A stretch of 64,000 nt of DNA from NCBI RefSeq assembly GCF_008636115.1, contig NZ_QLZD01000031.1, positions 1 to 64,000 of the forward strand, written 5' to 3'. Both the position numbers and the translations under genes were made by a program. This document shows positions 35,001 through 41,506 of the stretch, one piece after another; within the stretch, counting starts at the first letter, position 1; each line of letters opens with the position of its first letter. This stretch comes from Candidatus Tokpelaia sp. (GTDB lineage Bacteria; Pseudomonadota; Alphaproteobacteria; Rhizobiales; Rhizobiaceae). The notes under the pieces are model-generated. The model was not told the DNA's origin. It was given only the letters and a program-made list of their open reading frames with translations, and ran no database searches.

Positions 35001-35149
35001 AACCGAAAAGGGGCGCAGCAGCACCGGCCGGGCCGGCACAACGCGCCGAAACAGCAGCAAATGCGGCGGCAAAAGCCGGCAAAACAAAAAAGGCAAGTGC
35101 CGCTGCCGGCAAAGGCCAAACAGCAACAAAGGCCAAAAAGTCGGATTAG
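26042..35149 (+). CDS. ndvB: Cyclic beta-1,2-glucan synthase
   Basis: 3,035 residues, longer than the roughly 2,830 of NdvB/ChvB/Cgs. Order: an N-terminal region (1-430); membrane spans (about 440-490); a GT84 glycosyltransferase core with D668-S-D670 (TLDSDTKL), then SHDLLEGGYARTAFTGD and HRWIRGDWQ; a membrane cluster (about 850-1020); glycoamylase-like and cyclisation regions (1030-1900); and a C-terminal GH94-type phosphorylase domain with GGDWNDGMNH (from 2601). It starts, extends, trims and closes beta-1,2-glucan rings that are exported to the periplasm. A lysine/alanine-rich tail (about 2919-3035), unlike the family, may be disordered. GGAGA precedes the ATG. A single gene with no visible ndvA partner. 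Confidence 0.95.
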   Translation: MRRIAFWASRLSAHNRSLAPYIDKPVRADYYSDEALAAMAKKFAAGQGAALPGFTPFPLVPRLNDNAQVILHAFQASDAAARRHETLTPATQWLIDNYYTIDKAIKQVRLACPRKLLRLLPPSPKPVALPRIFALAWFYIAYTDSNFSISSLGTVVRAYQTVAPLTIGELWILPAALRFVLVENARRIAAAIEHNAKMRLVANKAADKIALTRKQGSSNAASLLAEYGSYVGDAGFSGQLLSRLENTPVDTTAAIKWLQYKLAETAPADIHDHAAAGNPGRYRLEAEQNRQAANGVTMGNIIRAFKSIDDIDWPIWFESVCAVDFVLRDHSDFSALDAPSRNIYRSAVERIAKASPLSETEVAEQAVKLAEAAAHEPGQGSKQAKTGKAAAAAAGAPKSAVADYLLGKKRPELEKACHYRPRPADCLACIAARLKIGSIALPVSISAFVLVLLVYALCLYAGLSPAKALVGAAMAVLPAMDIAFAIFNTIMSWYVPPRLLVGYAYNDGIPKHAGTLVAVPILISSRHNIDEQIRNLEVHYLSNPQGAIYFALISDWKDAKTAQTAEDLELLAYARAQIVALNRRYPAAERDKTKAGTGKAAAEHKVPLFHFLHRRRLFNPQEDCFMGWERKRGKLHELNRLLRGAGNTSFLPPDSPLPANIRYIMTLDSDTKLTPGSVAKFVGKLSHPLNRPRLDPKTRIVTEGYGLLQPRVTPSLAEGDHASRLQQLLSGERGLDPYVFAVSNVYQDIVAEGTYTGKGLYDIDAFEAAMHGRIRENTVLSHDLLEGGYARTAFTGDMEVVEDYPVSYYVDTARRHRWIRGDWQLLPYIFGKSCVSGITRWKMLDNLRRSLMPPAILAALFGLWCFLPVKQALLWQIILLLGLYIAPLMGLVRKFFAFDRDYMLRGHIRAVLLQAGSLFAHIVLSVSFLAYSTWYTLDAIIRTIYRMTVSHKHLLEWQSSDVTKNLPKRRYLSAYLRMMFPAIILAVFVLLASWQIKGSGFYAGLPIMLLWLFSPFIAWFLSRPATKRDRLKLKSADAAALRGIARRNWAFYEEFVTADNHYLPPDNFQEDPVPVLARRTSPTNIGLYLLSTVAARDFGWINLQETINRIAATLTTLDRLEKFHGHIYNWYETDTLEPSEPLYISTVDSGNLAGHLLALAAALKQWAAQNTAAFIGNMHGIIDNADILADELEALGAENPEAPALKAARQNLAALRRQIIAAAAKGGTDDYEKQQAELTGQAEAAALIAARLETFSNKGSSKTGLAAHKAALNLEAVCRAHACDFQQAAQMAKAPPTAAAPADSPPALLRQMAELALQARQMAFAMQFSFLEHKDRRLLSIGYRVRENEIDDSCYDLLASEARLAVLFAIAKGDIKYEHWARLGRVPVPVGWKGALLSWSGSMFEYLMPPLVMAEPRGSLLDQTAGLVVRRQREYGAELGLPWGISEAAFNARDPQMNYQYSAFGVPSLGLARGLSRNRVIAPYAAQLAAQYAPRAAVANLKKLRKLGALGRYGYYDSVDFTPSRVPQGQAYALVRNYYAHHHGMSIAAIANSAANNIMRRRFHSDPAIEAVALLLQEKAPREIPVMNAKAFNPLRSDTDRVEQNSIRIIEQPITAARATQLLSGGAYNLMITARGSGYSTWNGMAVTRYQTDAAEDQQGSFLFLRDIETGRWWSATAEPTRLTGEEAKTVFTAEKAEFYKHIDGIHSAVECLATAGSEGESRRIKLFNRTHRDRIIEIISYSELALAEPMADIAHPVFSHLFVETEIADKGMTVFARRRRRSTEEPAIEAAHFVTGVEGEILFARAETDRRAFIGRGRSLRRPAFFDKNIADDKNGRDGNRAQGRDGFVLDPVFSICCRVKIPAHKKAELVFWTMAAAERKKLEKTISQCRRADAFEHEFSAVWTHSQIIRHRIGLSPQDINDYQHYATYLLFPEKQWQAPKIIAQKLGQQADLWPMSISGDLPLCVLRLANNTDLPVVKEILRAHEYWRECGLAVDLVLLNEQDFSYAQDTQRNVEWLAEAYRNRARDNNGKEHIFPLRKDQMSEQSYNTLLGAAHIVLHAGNGSLTEQLAHLEPLSHHNMPENDRPHAASLGLIARDRRRREAAPAPDLAAGGQHNHEDLLYWNGFGGFKADGSYSIRRKGRQSTPQPWINIIANEQFGMYVSAGGAPFTWAGNSRDYQLTPWSNDPVSNRPGEALYLVDLASKKRFSPVSAVECAEDVIYETCHGFGYSTFSSTHDSLALELTHTVDREQPLRLSRLRLTNNGTGSRSLRLYNYVEWVLGQNRGKTAPFLVPSYDKKRAAMLVSNPYSLDRPAFVSFAAAGRTPDSISADRVEFIGATGTVKHPQAIRDGAPLSGKVAAGGDACAAMAYDITLPPGETGEIVFCLGSAENLDKAYKLLDYARLADFDTVLAAQKRYWRDFTGGLQVETPDNSFNLMVNHWLPYQTYACRIKARAGFYQASGAFGLRDQLQDTLALLLLKPQQARAQILAAAARQFPEGDLQHWWLPESGAGVRGLIADDIVWLAYAAALYTAVTGDSAVLDEEVPFIEGEALPEGQLDIYFQPAISTQKASLYRHCCLALDLAIQRTGKNGLPLMLGGDWNDGMNHVGVQGRGESVWLGWFLGKTLRDFIPLAQARGDKERASAWAAHLAGLAPALEKAGWDGGWYRRAYYDDGTPLGSAKNDECQIDIIAQSWAVIADMAPPARQKQAMQAALAQLYDKEAQLLRLFWPPFDKTAHNPGYIKAYPPGIRENGGQYTHGALWSIIAAAQMGEAEKAYELLSAVNPIHHGAQAELYRVEPYVMAADIYSTPPYRGQGGWTWYTGSAGWFYRAATEAILGLKKQGDRLFLAPCLPESWDIVRLQWRFEQTLYRITIIQQKAKETRLTVDGNAVNPAEGVLLTTAGEHEIILTLGHNMPKTAGAAEKAGSGKAQTAAKAEPAAKADTGRVRGAAALRKVKTAAAEQMSAAARKAGGGKVEGTAAMKPKRGAAAPAGPAQRAETAANAAAKAGKTKKASAAAGKGQTATKAKKSD

Positions 35150-35322
35150 CCAAGACAGGTCAAGCGTTACCGGGTTGAGTCTTAATTATAGCGGCCGATA
35201 TTTATTTTGTCACAGCCGCGGCGACTGAGCATGGTATACGGGAAAAGCCGGCGCCAAACAGAGCAAGCCCGGCACCGGCTGATACAGAGCGCGGCGGCCA
35301 AAGCCGCCGGGAATATTATAGC

Positions 35323-36243
35323 TTATTCTTCTACCGCCGGTTGAATGGCCGAGATAATGCCGAAAGGAATATGATCATAATTAACTATGGTCACGTAAAA
35401 GAATTTGTCACCAACAACATCAATTACTTCTCCCCATGTCAAAGCTGCGGTGTAACTGCCGTCCGGTGTTTTCAACACGGCATCAAACTCAAAAAAAGCT
35501 TCATCATCAGTAATCGGGAAAGACTGATAAAATGGACTTCCTTTCAAAGAGAAGCGCGCCGCATCACCCCTTCGTTCCTTTGTCCACTCCTTACCATAAG
35601 GGTCAATAATCGCTGTGCCAAAAACTTTGCCATGATAATTGGGGAAACAAAATCCGCTGGCATTAGCACCGTAATCGTTCAATTTGGTTGGGTCTACATC
35701 TGCCGGCCCATTATCCGCATAGGCCGGGGAAGTGAGAGAAAGCCAGCCTGTGCCGTCTTTACTGCGGATCAAGGTTAGAGGGAAACTGTCCAATGTTCCT
35801 ATATCGACAGGAAAGGTTCCCGGCATAGTAAAGCCGTCCAGGGTGAAGCTGTCACCAAGAGAGGCATCACTGCCAGACTCCGTTTCACCCAAATAAATAA
35901 GCGTGTTGATAGTATCCGCCTCAGCCTGTGAGGTAAGCGGCGCATGATAAGAAGCCAGCCGGGCACTGCCAGTCGCTCTATCGCGGCCGGCACATTGAAC
36001 ATAAGCGATAGTGCCTTGCCCTTTGCCCTGCCCGCCGCAACAGCAGCAAGGCCGAGCGGCAATTTTATCCAGTTTATCGGCGATAATGTTCAGTGCGGCA
36101 ACAATATCGCCCTCTGCGGCGCTGCCGGCCGCTGCTATCCCCGCCACCGGCTGAGCGCCGGAAGAGCCGGTAGCAAAAGCCACAGGCTCAGCCGCCTGAG
36201 GCAGGCTGCCCTGCCCGGCTTGTATATTATCTTGTTGTGTCAT
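35323..36243 (-). CDS. Unrecognised 306-residue protein with a CCCC motif
   Basis: A strong GGAGGAAT site precedes the ATG. No signal peptide or membrane span is seen. Residues 1-60 are Ala/Gly/Gln-rich, with a helix ALNIIADKLDKIAARP (about 50-65) leading into PCCCCGGQGKGQG. From about 78 to the end the sequence is beta-rich with many Gly/Asp/Phe (SFTLDGFTMPGTF, GFCFPNYHGKVFG, AALTWGEVIDVVGDKFFYV). Four adjacent cysteines could bind metal or anchor a lipid. It lies between ndvB (convergent) and an SCPU adhesin gene on the same strand, 275 bp downstream of it. I recognise no family and assign no function. Confidence 0.6.
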   Translation of the reverse strand: MTQQDNIQAGQGSLPQAAEPVAFATGSSGAQPVAGIAAAGSAAEGDIVAALNIIADKLDKIAARPCCCCGGQGKGQGTIAYVQCAGRDRATGSARLASYHAPLTSQAEADTINTLIYLGETESGSDASLGDSFTLDGFTMPGTFPVDIGTLDSFPLTLIRSKDGTGWLSLTSPAYADNGPADVDPTKLNDYGANASGFCFPNYHGKVFGTAIIDPYGKEWTKERRGDAARFSLKGSPFYQSFPITDDEAFFEFDAVLKTPDGSYTAALTWGEVIDVVGDKFFYVTIVNYDHIPFGIISAIQPAVEE

Positions 36244-36283
36244 AATTATTCCTCCTGCTCCACGCGCTCCCCAGGTCTAAGAA

Positions 36284-36503
36284 CCGCTGCCGCCACCCCG
36301 CGGCAGCGGAACAAGATCGGTTGCACCCTCAGGCAGCCAAAACCGCAAACCATCAACCGCCGCCACCCTGAAAGCAGCAACAAAACAGGCTGCGCCTCAT
36401 CGCACGGCCAAGCAGCACATCACAAGCCGCTGCCGCCACCCCGCAGCAGCGGAACAGGCTCGGCTGCACCCTCAGACAGCCAAAACCGCAAACCATCAAC
36501 CGC
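36284..36503. repeat. 77-bp direct repeat
   Basis: Two copies, 36284-36360 and 36427-36503, differ at five positions and are 143 bp apart. Each begins with CCGCTGCCGCCACCCCGC and contains a short inverted repeat CCGCTGCCGC/GCAGCGG. They fill most of the gap between the SCPU gene and the CCCC-motif gene and have no reading frame of interest. Confidence 0.85.
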
Positions 36504-36518
36504 AGCGCCGGTGCAGCT

Positions 36519-37508
36519 TCACTGTATAATATTAACTGTTACCACCACAGTATCACGATAGGTACCGATAGGCGGGGTTGCTTGCGCCGGCACTTCCCCC
36601 GCCACGGTAAAAGGCTGGTCAAAACTGGTGCCTAAATCGCTCCAGCTTTCCGGCGTTACATTATAGCTTACCAGCTCTTCGCCGCCGCTGCGCTTCATAT
36701 GGCGCATATTGTCGCTATAATTCTGGCCATTATCAAGGGTCACCTGATAATCGGTGCCGGCGCTGCAATTCACCACCACCTGTGCCTGGGTATTGACCGG
36801 ATTTTTTAAGTCAAATTGACGAGGAAAGACCATGTCTGAGCCGACTTTGACATCGCAATAAGTGCGGACATTAATATCGACAATAGTATTACCCATTATT
36901 TGACCCCGATCAACAATGTCACCGCCGCCATTATCCTCCTTGGCACCGCAGGCATTAGGATAATCCAGCGCATCTCCCGGCTCAATCGTGTGCATAACAA
37001 CATGAGTCCTGGGATTGTTATAGATATATTTCCCCTCCGGCAGAGAAACACCTTCATTACCTTCAAAACGCACTGTCATTGGATCATCTACCCGGTAAAG
37101 CAGATCGTTCACCTTAGTTGAGTAACCAGTAATATTATAAGCGTTCTTTCTATCGCCCACGCGCGTTCCGTTAGAGTAAATATTAAAGCCGATTTTGCTT
37201 TGATTACGGCCAGTGCCCAGAGTTGCATAGCGGTAAGTAAATGGCGTATTTCCGCTGCTTGAATCATGAATATGCCAGCAATAAACCATTTGTTGATTGG
37301 CTGCAATCGCATTCCTGATCGAACAGGAGAAACTTAATGTGTTCGTCATTGTCGGCGCTTTATTGATATTGCCGATAGTAACCGAGACAAGAGTAGTGGT
37401 TTCCACCGCGCATTTTATCCCTGCCGGACTCCCCTTTTTTGCCCAGCTCTCCCCCGCCAGAGCCGGTAGGAAAGCCATTGCGGCAATAAAAACTCTATAA
37501 ATACACAC
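36519..37508 (-). CDS. Two-domain SCPU secreted protein, tip-adhesin-like
   Basis: 329 residues from a GTG at 37506-37508, chosen because the next residues align with the paralogue at 38,051 and give a clean signal peptide (VCIYRVFIAAMAFLPALA). Two SCPU-type domains follow: residues about 28-205 (VSVTIGNINKAP, LSFSCS, YCWHIHD, FTYRYATLGTGRN) and 210-329 (YCDVKVGSDMVFPRQFDL, VVVNCSAG, YQVTLDNGQNYSDN, the terminal TYRDTVVVTVNI). Two-domain SCPU proteins sit at fibre tips in Csu-type pili. No usher or chaperone gene is nearby. A TTGACA promoter stands about 110 bp upstream. Confidence 0.75.
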   Translation of the reverse strand: MCIYRVFIAAMAFLPALAGESWAKKGSPAGIKCAVETTTLVSVTIGNINKAPTMTNTLSFSCSIRNAIAANQQMVYCWHIHDSSSGNTPFTYRYATLGTGRNQSKIGFNIYSNGTRVGDRKNAYNITGYSTKVNDLLYRVDDPMTVRFEGNEGVSLPEGKYIYNNPRTHVVMHTIEPGDALDYPNACGAKEDNGGGDIVDRGQIMGNTIVDINVRTYCDVKVGSDMVFPRQFDLKNPVNTQAQVVVNCSAGTDYQVTLDNGQNYSDNMRHMKRSGGEELVSYNVTPESWSDLGTSFDQPFTVAGEVPAQATPPIGTYRDTVVVTVNIIQ

Positions 37509-37614
37509 TATACGCCACCCCGATACGCCCCGAACCATACCTCACCGCGAAAAAGGCACCCCCCCTCAATCAGAGGAAGAAATATCCCGGAAAAATTACG
37601 ACCGACTTTCCCAC

Positions 37615-37643
37615 ACTTATTTGGATTCAGCTCTTTTTGTCAA
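37615..37643 (-). promoter_or_regulatory. Promoter of the SCPU gene at 36,519
   Basis: On the minus strand TTGACA (37643-37638), a 17-base spacer and ATAAGT (37620-37615) lie in an AT-rich patch 107 bases upstream of the GTG start. A CCTCTGATTG stretch follows in the leader. Confidence 0.55.
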
Positions 37644-38050
37644 TAGGCTTTCAAAAGAAATTTCATTAAAAAAACTAAAAAATCTTGCGTCTTTTCCGGT
37701 GATTTTATTTTTGCCTGCCACAGGCGCGCCGGCGCGGCGCCTGTCAATGCGGCTCTGATATATAGCGGATCGCCGGGCTGTTGCGGGGCAGACAGCAGCA
37801 GAGTGAGCGAGGCAGGCCGGTTTTTAACAAAACAGAATTATAATATTGACAGGCTGAGAGGAATTGCCGAGCATAAGCCGGCGCAGGCAAAGGCGGCCTT
37901 TGCTGTCGATTATGGCTGGAGAGGCCTAAGCGGCGCAAACTGTCACAAGCAGCGCCGGCGCTCAAAAGGCTTTTGCAACGCCCTTATATGCTCCATTATG
38001 CCCCCCCCTCTTCTTGAGACGCGCCTGAAAGCCAGGCGCAAGGCATGGTT
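37644..38050. other. Gap between the two SCPU paralogues
   Basis: It contains an 8-bp inverted repeat ACAGGCGC/GCGCCTGT (37720-37727, 37737-37744) that may end transcription of the upstream paralogue, and a 96-codon plus-strand frame (37,803-38,093) without a ribosome site that runs antisense into the next gene. I see no gene. Confidence 0.45.
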
Positions 38051-39031
38051 TTATTTAATAATATCAACGGTCACGACCACTGCATCGCGATAAGCGCCGA
38101 CAGGCGGGGTTGCTTGCGCCGGCACCTCCCCATAAATGGAAAAAGCCTGATCAAAACTGCTGCCTGTATCAACCCATTGTTCCGGCGTCAGGCTATAGGC
38201 TATCATATCGTCTCCCCCCTGAAGTTTCATATGGCGCATATTATCGCTATAATTCTGGCCGTTATCAAGAGTTACATTATAATCCGTGCCGGCGCTGCAA
38301 TTTACCACCACCTGCGCCTGTGCCGCAACCGGGTTTTTTAAGGAAAACTGGCGGGGGAAGACCATATCCGAGCCGACACGAATATCACAATAAGTGCGTA
38401 TATTTATGTCAACAACCGTATTGCCTTTTGCATTACCTGTGCCGGTAACATCGCCATTAGTGACGCCGCAGGCATTACGATAATCAAGCGCATCGCCGGG
38501 CTGGAGCATATACATGGTAACATGCGTTTGCGGGTTGTTATAGATATATTTCCCCGAGGGCAGGTTTGAGACACCTTCATTGCCCTCAAAACGCACGGTT
38601 ATCGGGTCATCTACCCGGTAAAGCGTATCATTGACCTTGGTCGGGTAACCGATAATATTATACTCGTTCCGTCTATCGCCCACCCGTGTGCCGTTGGAGT
38701 AAATATTAAAGCCGATTCTGCTTTGATTGCGGCCGCTGCCCAAAGTGGCATAACGATAGGTAAAAGGCTTCGTGCCGGCGCTGGAATCATGAATATGCCA
38801 GCAATAGGCCATATGCCTGTCGGCAGGGATCGCCCGGCTGAGCGAACAGGAAAAGCTGAGCGTGTTGGTGATTGTCGGCGCTTTATTGATATTGCCGATA
38901 GTAACAGAGACAAGATTAGTGGTTTCCACCGTGCAGCGCTGCCCCGGCGGGCTTGCCCGGTCAGCCCGGGCATTTACCCCCAGAGACACTATCAAACTTA
39001 TCGCAACAATAAAAATTTTATAAACAGGCAC
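38051..39031 (-). CDS. Two-domain SCPU secreted protein, paralogue of the 36,519 gene
   Basis: 326 residues from a GTG at 39029-39031, seven bases after GGAG; the signal is PVYKIFIVAISLIVSLGVNARA. It matches the 36,519 protein over its whole length, including VSVTIGNINKAP, YCWHIHDSS, SRIGFNIYSNGTRVGDR, DMVFPRQFSLKNPV and the last strand AYRDAVVVTVDI. Differences cluster in loops (for example the GVTNGDVTGTGNAKG loop). The two clearly come from a tandem duplication with later divergence. They could be alternative tip adhesins. A promoter with TTGACA lies in the AT-rich region upstream. Confidence 0.75.
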   Translation of the reverse strand: MPVYKIFIVAISLIVSLGVNARADRASPPGQRCTVETTNLVSVTIGNINKAPTITNTLSFSCSLSRAIPADRHMAYCWHIHDSSAGTKPFTYRYATLGSGRNQSRIGFNIYSNGTRVGDRRNEYNIIGYPTKVNDTLYRVDDPITVRFEGNEGVSNLPSGKYIYNNPQTHVTMYMLQPGDALDYRNACGVTNGDVTGTGNAKGNTVVDINIRTYCDIRVGSDMVFPRQFSLKNPVAAQAQVVVNCSAGTDYNVTLDNGQNYSDNMRHMKLQGGDDMIAYSLTPEQWVDTGSSFDQAFSIYGEVPAQATPPVGAYRDAVVVTVDIIK

Positions 39032-39132
39032 TATATATCTCCAATATTGCCTCAGATAGCTGTTTAAAGAGAGCTTATTTCCTGTTTTGATTAGCAAAAA
39101 ATATAAATAATTTCAATAATTAAGATTATTAC

Positions 39133-39161
39133 TTAAATCATTATTATAATATCATTGTCAA
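39133..39161 (-). promoter_or_regulatory. Promoter of the SCPU gene at 38,051
   Basis: TTGACA (minus strand, 39161-39156), a 17-base spacer and ATTTAA (39138-39133), inside a very AT-rich block (39,098-39,215) about 100 bp upstream of the GTG start. The spacing matches the promoter of the paralogue, so the pair probably shares regulation. Confidence 0.5.
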
Positions 39162-39370
39162 TATTCTAAAATATTACATATTTTTATAGATTTTATTGAG
39201 TAATATTATTTTGCAGCAAAAACGATCGGATCTGTAGCGGCTTTCTGCCCGGCTGACCGGCCAGGATTATAAAACTGGCACCAGAGAGCATGGCGGAGGG
39301 TGCGGAAAACAGTTTACGTCCCTGTTTGTTTCTGCTAGATTCGGCGCTGTTTGCCAGAAATGAGAGGCTG

Positions 39371-40762
39371 ATGTCCGGTTCTTCCTCTATGTCGCGCGTT
39401 AATATTGCCGAGCGTGTTTATAATAATCGCTGGAAGCTTGACCCGATTATTCGCTCGCTGCTGGATACGGATTTTTATAAATTTTTAATGCTGCAAATGA
39501 TTTGGGGCCTGTATCGCGACACTCAGGTCACCTTTTCGCTCATTAACCGCACCAAAACCGTGGCGCTGGCGCGGGAAATTGATGAAGCAGAGCTGCGCGC
39601 CCAGCTCGATTATGCCCGCAGCCTGCGCTTTAGCAAAAAAGAAATGATCTGGCTGGCCGGCAATACATTTTACGGCCGGCGGCATATTTTTTCTTCTGAA
39701 TTTTTGCGCTGGCTGGAAGATTTCCAACTGCCGGAATATGAGCTGACCAAAGCGGCCGGCCAATATGAGCTGCGTTTTTACGGCCCGTGGACACATACCA
39801 CTATGTGGGAGATACCGGCTCTCGCTATTATTAACGAATTGCGCGCTCGCCGGGCCATGCAGCCTATGGGGCGTTTTGCCCTTGATGTGCTTTATGCCCG
39901 CGCCAAAGCCAAAATGTGGGATAAAGTGGAAAGGCTGCGCCGGCTGCCGGATATTCGCATTTGCGATTTCGGCACGCGCCGCCGGCATTCGTTTTTATGG
40001 CAGCGCTGGTGTGTGGAAGCGCTAAAGGAAGGTATCGGCTTCGCTTTTTCCGGCACCAGCAATGTGCTCATGGCTATGGAAAGTGACCTTGAGGCGCTGG
40101 GAACCAATGCGCATGAATTGCCGATGGTGATTGCCGCTTTGGCCGAGACAGAGGCTGAGCTGGCAGAAGCGCCTTATAAAATCATGCAGGATTGGAGCCG
40201 CTATTATGGCGATAATTTGCTGATAGCTCTGCCGGACGCCTTTGGCACTGAGGCTTTTTTGCGCCATGCGCCGGATTGGGTGGCAGATTGGACCGGCTTC
40301 CGCCCCGACAGCGCCCCTCCAATAGCAGGGGGAGAGCAGATTATCGCCTGGTGGCAGCAAAAGGGGCGCGATCCGCGCAAAAAATTGCTGGTTTTTTCTG
40401 ACGCGCTAGATGTTGAGACTATTGAAAAAACTTATCGCCATTTTCACGGCCGCGTGCGCATGAGTTTTGGCTGGGGCACTAATCTGACCAATGATTTTGG
40501 CGGCTGCTCGCCCGAAACACAGGATAAAACCGTAACCCGCGGGCTGGAGGCGATTTCGCTGGTGTGCAAGGTGACAGAGGCTAATGGCCGCCCGGCGGTC
40601 AAGCTTTCTGACAATTTACAAAAAGCCGTGGGGGAGAAAAAAGAAATTGCGCGCTATATCCGCTTTTTCAGTGAGGGTAAGCCCGGCAGCCAAAGCCGGA
40701 GCGGCAAAAAACCCGCCGCGAAACGCCGGCCGGGAAAACCGGTAAAAAGACCGCCGGCTTGA
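39371..40762 (+). CDS. pncB: Nicotinate phosphoribosyltransferase
   Basis: 463 residues from the ATG at 39371 (AGAGG upstream). The N-terminal [16 protein letters not shown] (near 30-45) and [11 protein letters not shown], then [15 protein letters not shown], the segment GTNAHELPM with the probable phospho-acceptor His248, and [13 protein letters not shown] near the C-terminus are family hallmarks. It makes nicotinate mononucleotide from nicotinate, PRPP and ATP in NAD salvage. The last about 28 residues are a basic Lys/Arg/Pro tail not needed for the fold. A longer frame from 39290 lacks a ribosome site. Confidence 0.95.
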   Translation: MSGSSSMSRVNIAERVYNNRWKLDPIIRSLLDTDFYKFLMLQMIWGLYRDTQVTFSLINRTKTVALAREIDEAELRAQLDYARSLRFSKKEMIWLAGNTFYGRRHIFSSEFLRWLEDFQLPEYELTKAAGQYELRFYGPWTHTTMWEIPALAIINELRARRAMQPMGRFALDVLYARAKAKMWDKVERLRRLPDIRICDFGTRRRHSFLWQRWCVEALKEGIGFAFSGTSNVLMAMESDLEALGTNAHELPMVIAALAETEAELAEAPYKIMQDWSRYYGDNLLIALPDAFGTEAFLRHAPDWVADWTGFRPDSAPPIAGGEQIIAWWQQKGRDPRKKLLVFSDALDVETIEKTYRHFHGRVRMSFGWGTNLTNDFGGCSPETQDKTVTRGLEAISLVCKVTEANGRPAVKLSDNLQKAVGEKKEIARYIRFFSEGKPGSQSRSGKKPAAKRRPGKPVKRPPA

Positions 40763-41072
40763 AGAGAGCCGCCCGGAAAGGCTGTTTAGCCTGCACTCAG
40801 GCCGCCGGCAGGCGCTAACAAGCGGGGCTGCCTGCATTATCCTTGCGATGAAACCGGCAGCCTGCCATTATAAGGCTTTAAGTGCGCGCCTTAAACGGCC
40901 GCCCGGTTAAAAGAACAAAAAATCAGGCAAATGAGTAAATCACCGATATTTCGCGCTTGGCGGTGACAATATTCCGCTCTTGAGCACCGCTTTATTTGCC
41001 GGCGCCGGCAAGGAACAAACGCAAGCGGCAGACGGGAAATGCGCCAAAAGCAAAAGAAACCGGAGGGAGACA
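40763..41072. other. Gene-free gap after pncB
   Basis: It contains GC-rich runs and GCCGGC words, but no promoter pair or frame with a ribosome site that I can support, apart from the GGAGGGAGA site of the next gene at its end. Confidence 0.4.
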
Positions 41073-41432
41073 ATGCTGATACGCGCTGATATTTGCGCTT
41101 ATGCCAAAGACAAATATCAAACCCGGCCGGAGCAGCCATGGCCGCAGCGTTATCCTGATTGGCTGGTGCTCAGGCATAGAGCCAACGGTAAATGGTATGC
41201 CGTCCTTATGAATATTCCTCGCCATAAAGCCGGCTTAAAGGGGGAAGGAAAAATTGATATTCTTAATCTGAAAGTTGATGCCGGCCTGAAAATGCTGCTG
41301 GCCGGCACAAAAGGCGTTTTACCAGCCTATCATATGAATAAGGAACATTGGCTGAGCCTGGTGCTGGACGGATCAGTAGCCGATAAAGACATAATTCATT
41401 TGCTGGATAAGAGCTATAGCCTCACCCGGTGA
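41073..41432 (+). CDS. MmcQ/YjbR-family protein
   Basis: 119 residues from the ATG at 41073, directly after GGAGGGAGA; the frame upstream of it is not supported. Pattern: RADICAYAKDKYQTRPEQPWP, then DWLVLRHRANGKWYAVLMNIPR, LNLKVDAGLKMLL and the MNKEHWLSLVLDGSV segment are typical of the YjbR (DUF419/MmcQ) double-wing fold, thought to bind DNA or a small ligand. The true role is unknown. It is convergent with the transporter gene and closed by a strong shared terminator. Confidence 0.82.
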   Translation: MLIRADICAYAKDKYQTRPEQPWPQRYPDWLVLRHRANGKWYAVLMNIPRHKAGLKGEGKIDILNLKVDAGLKMLLAGTKGVLPAYHMNKEHWLSLVLDGSVADKDIIHLLDKSYSLTR

Positions 41433-41453
41433 GCTGTTTTTCTCTCTGGTAAT

Positions 41454-41484
41454 AAAAGGGCATTCCCGGCGGGAATGCCCTTTT
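41454..41484. terminator. Bidirectional terminator
   Basis: AAAAGGGCATTCCC (41454-41467) and GGGAATGCCCTTTT (41471-41484) form a perfect 14-bp stem with a 3-base loop, with A and T runs at the ends. It serves both convergent genes. Confidence 0.9.
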
Positions 41485-41506
41485 GCCTGTCTTTATTTTG
41501 CAGCGC

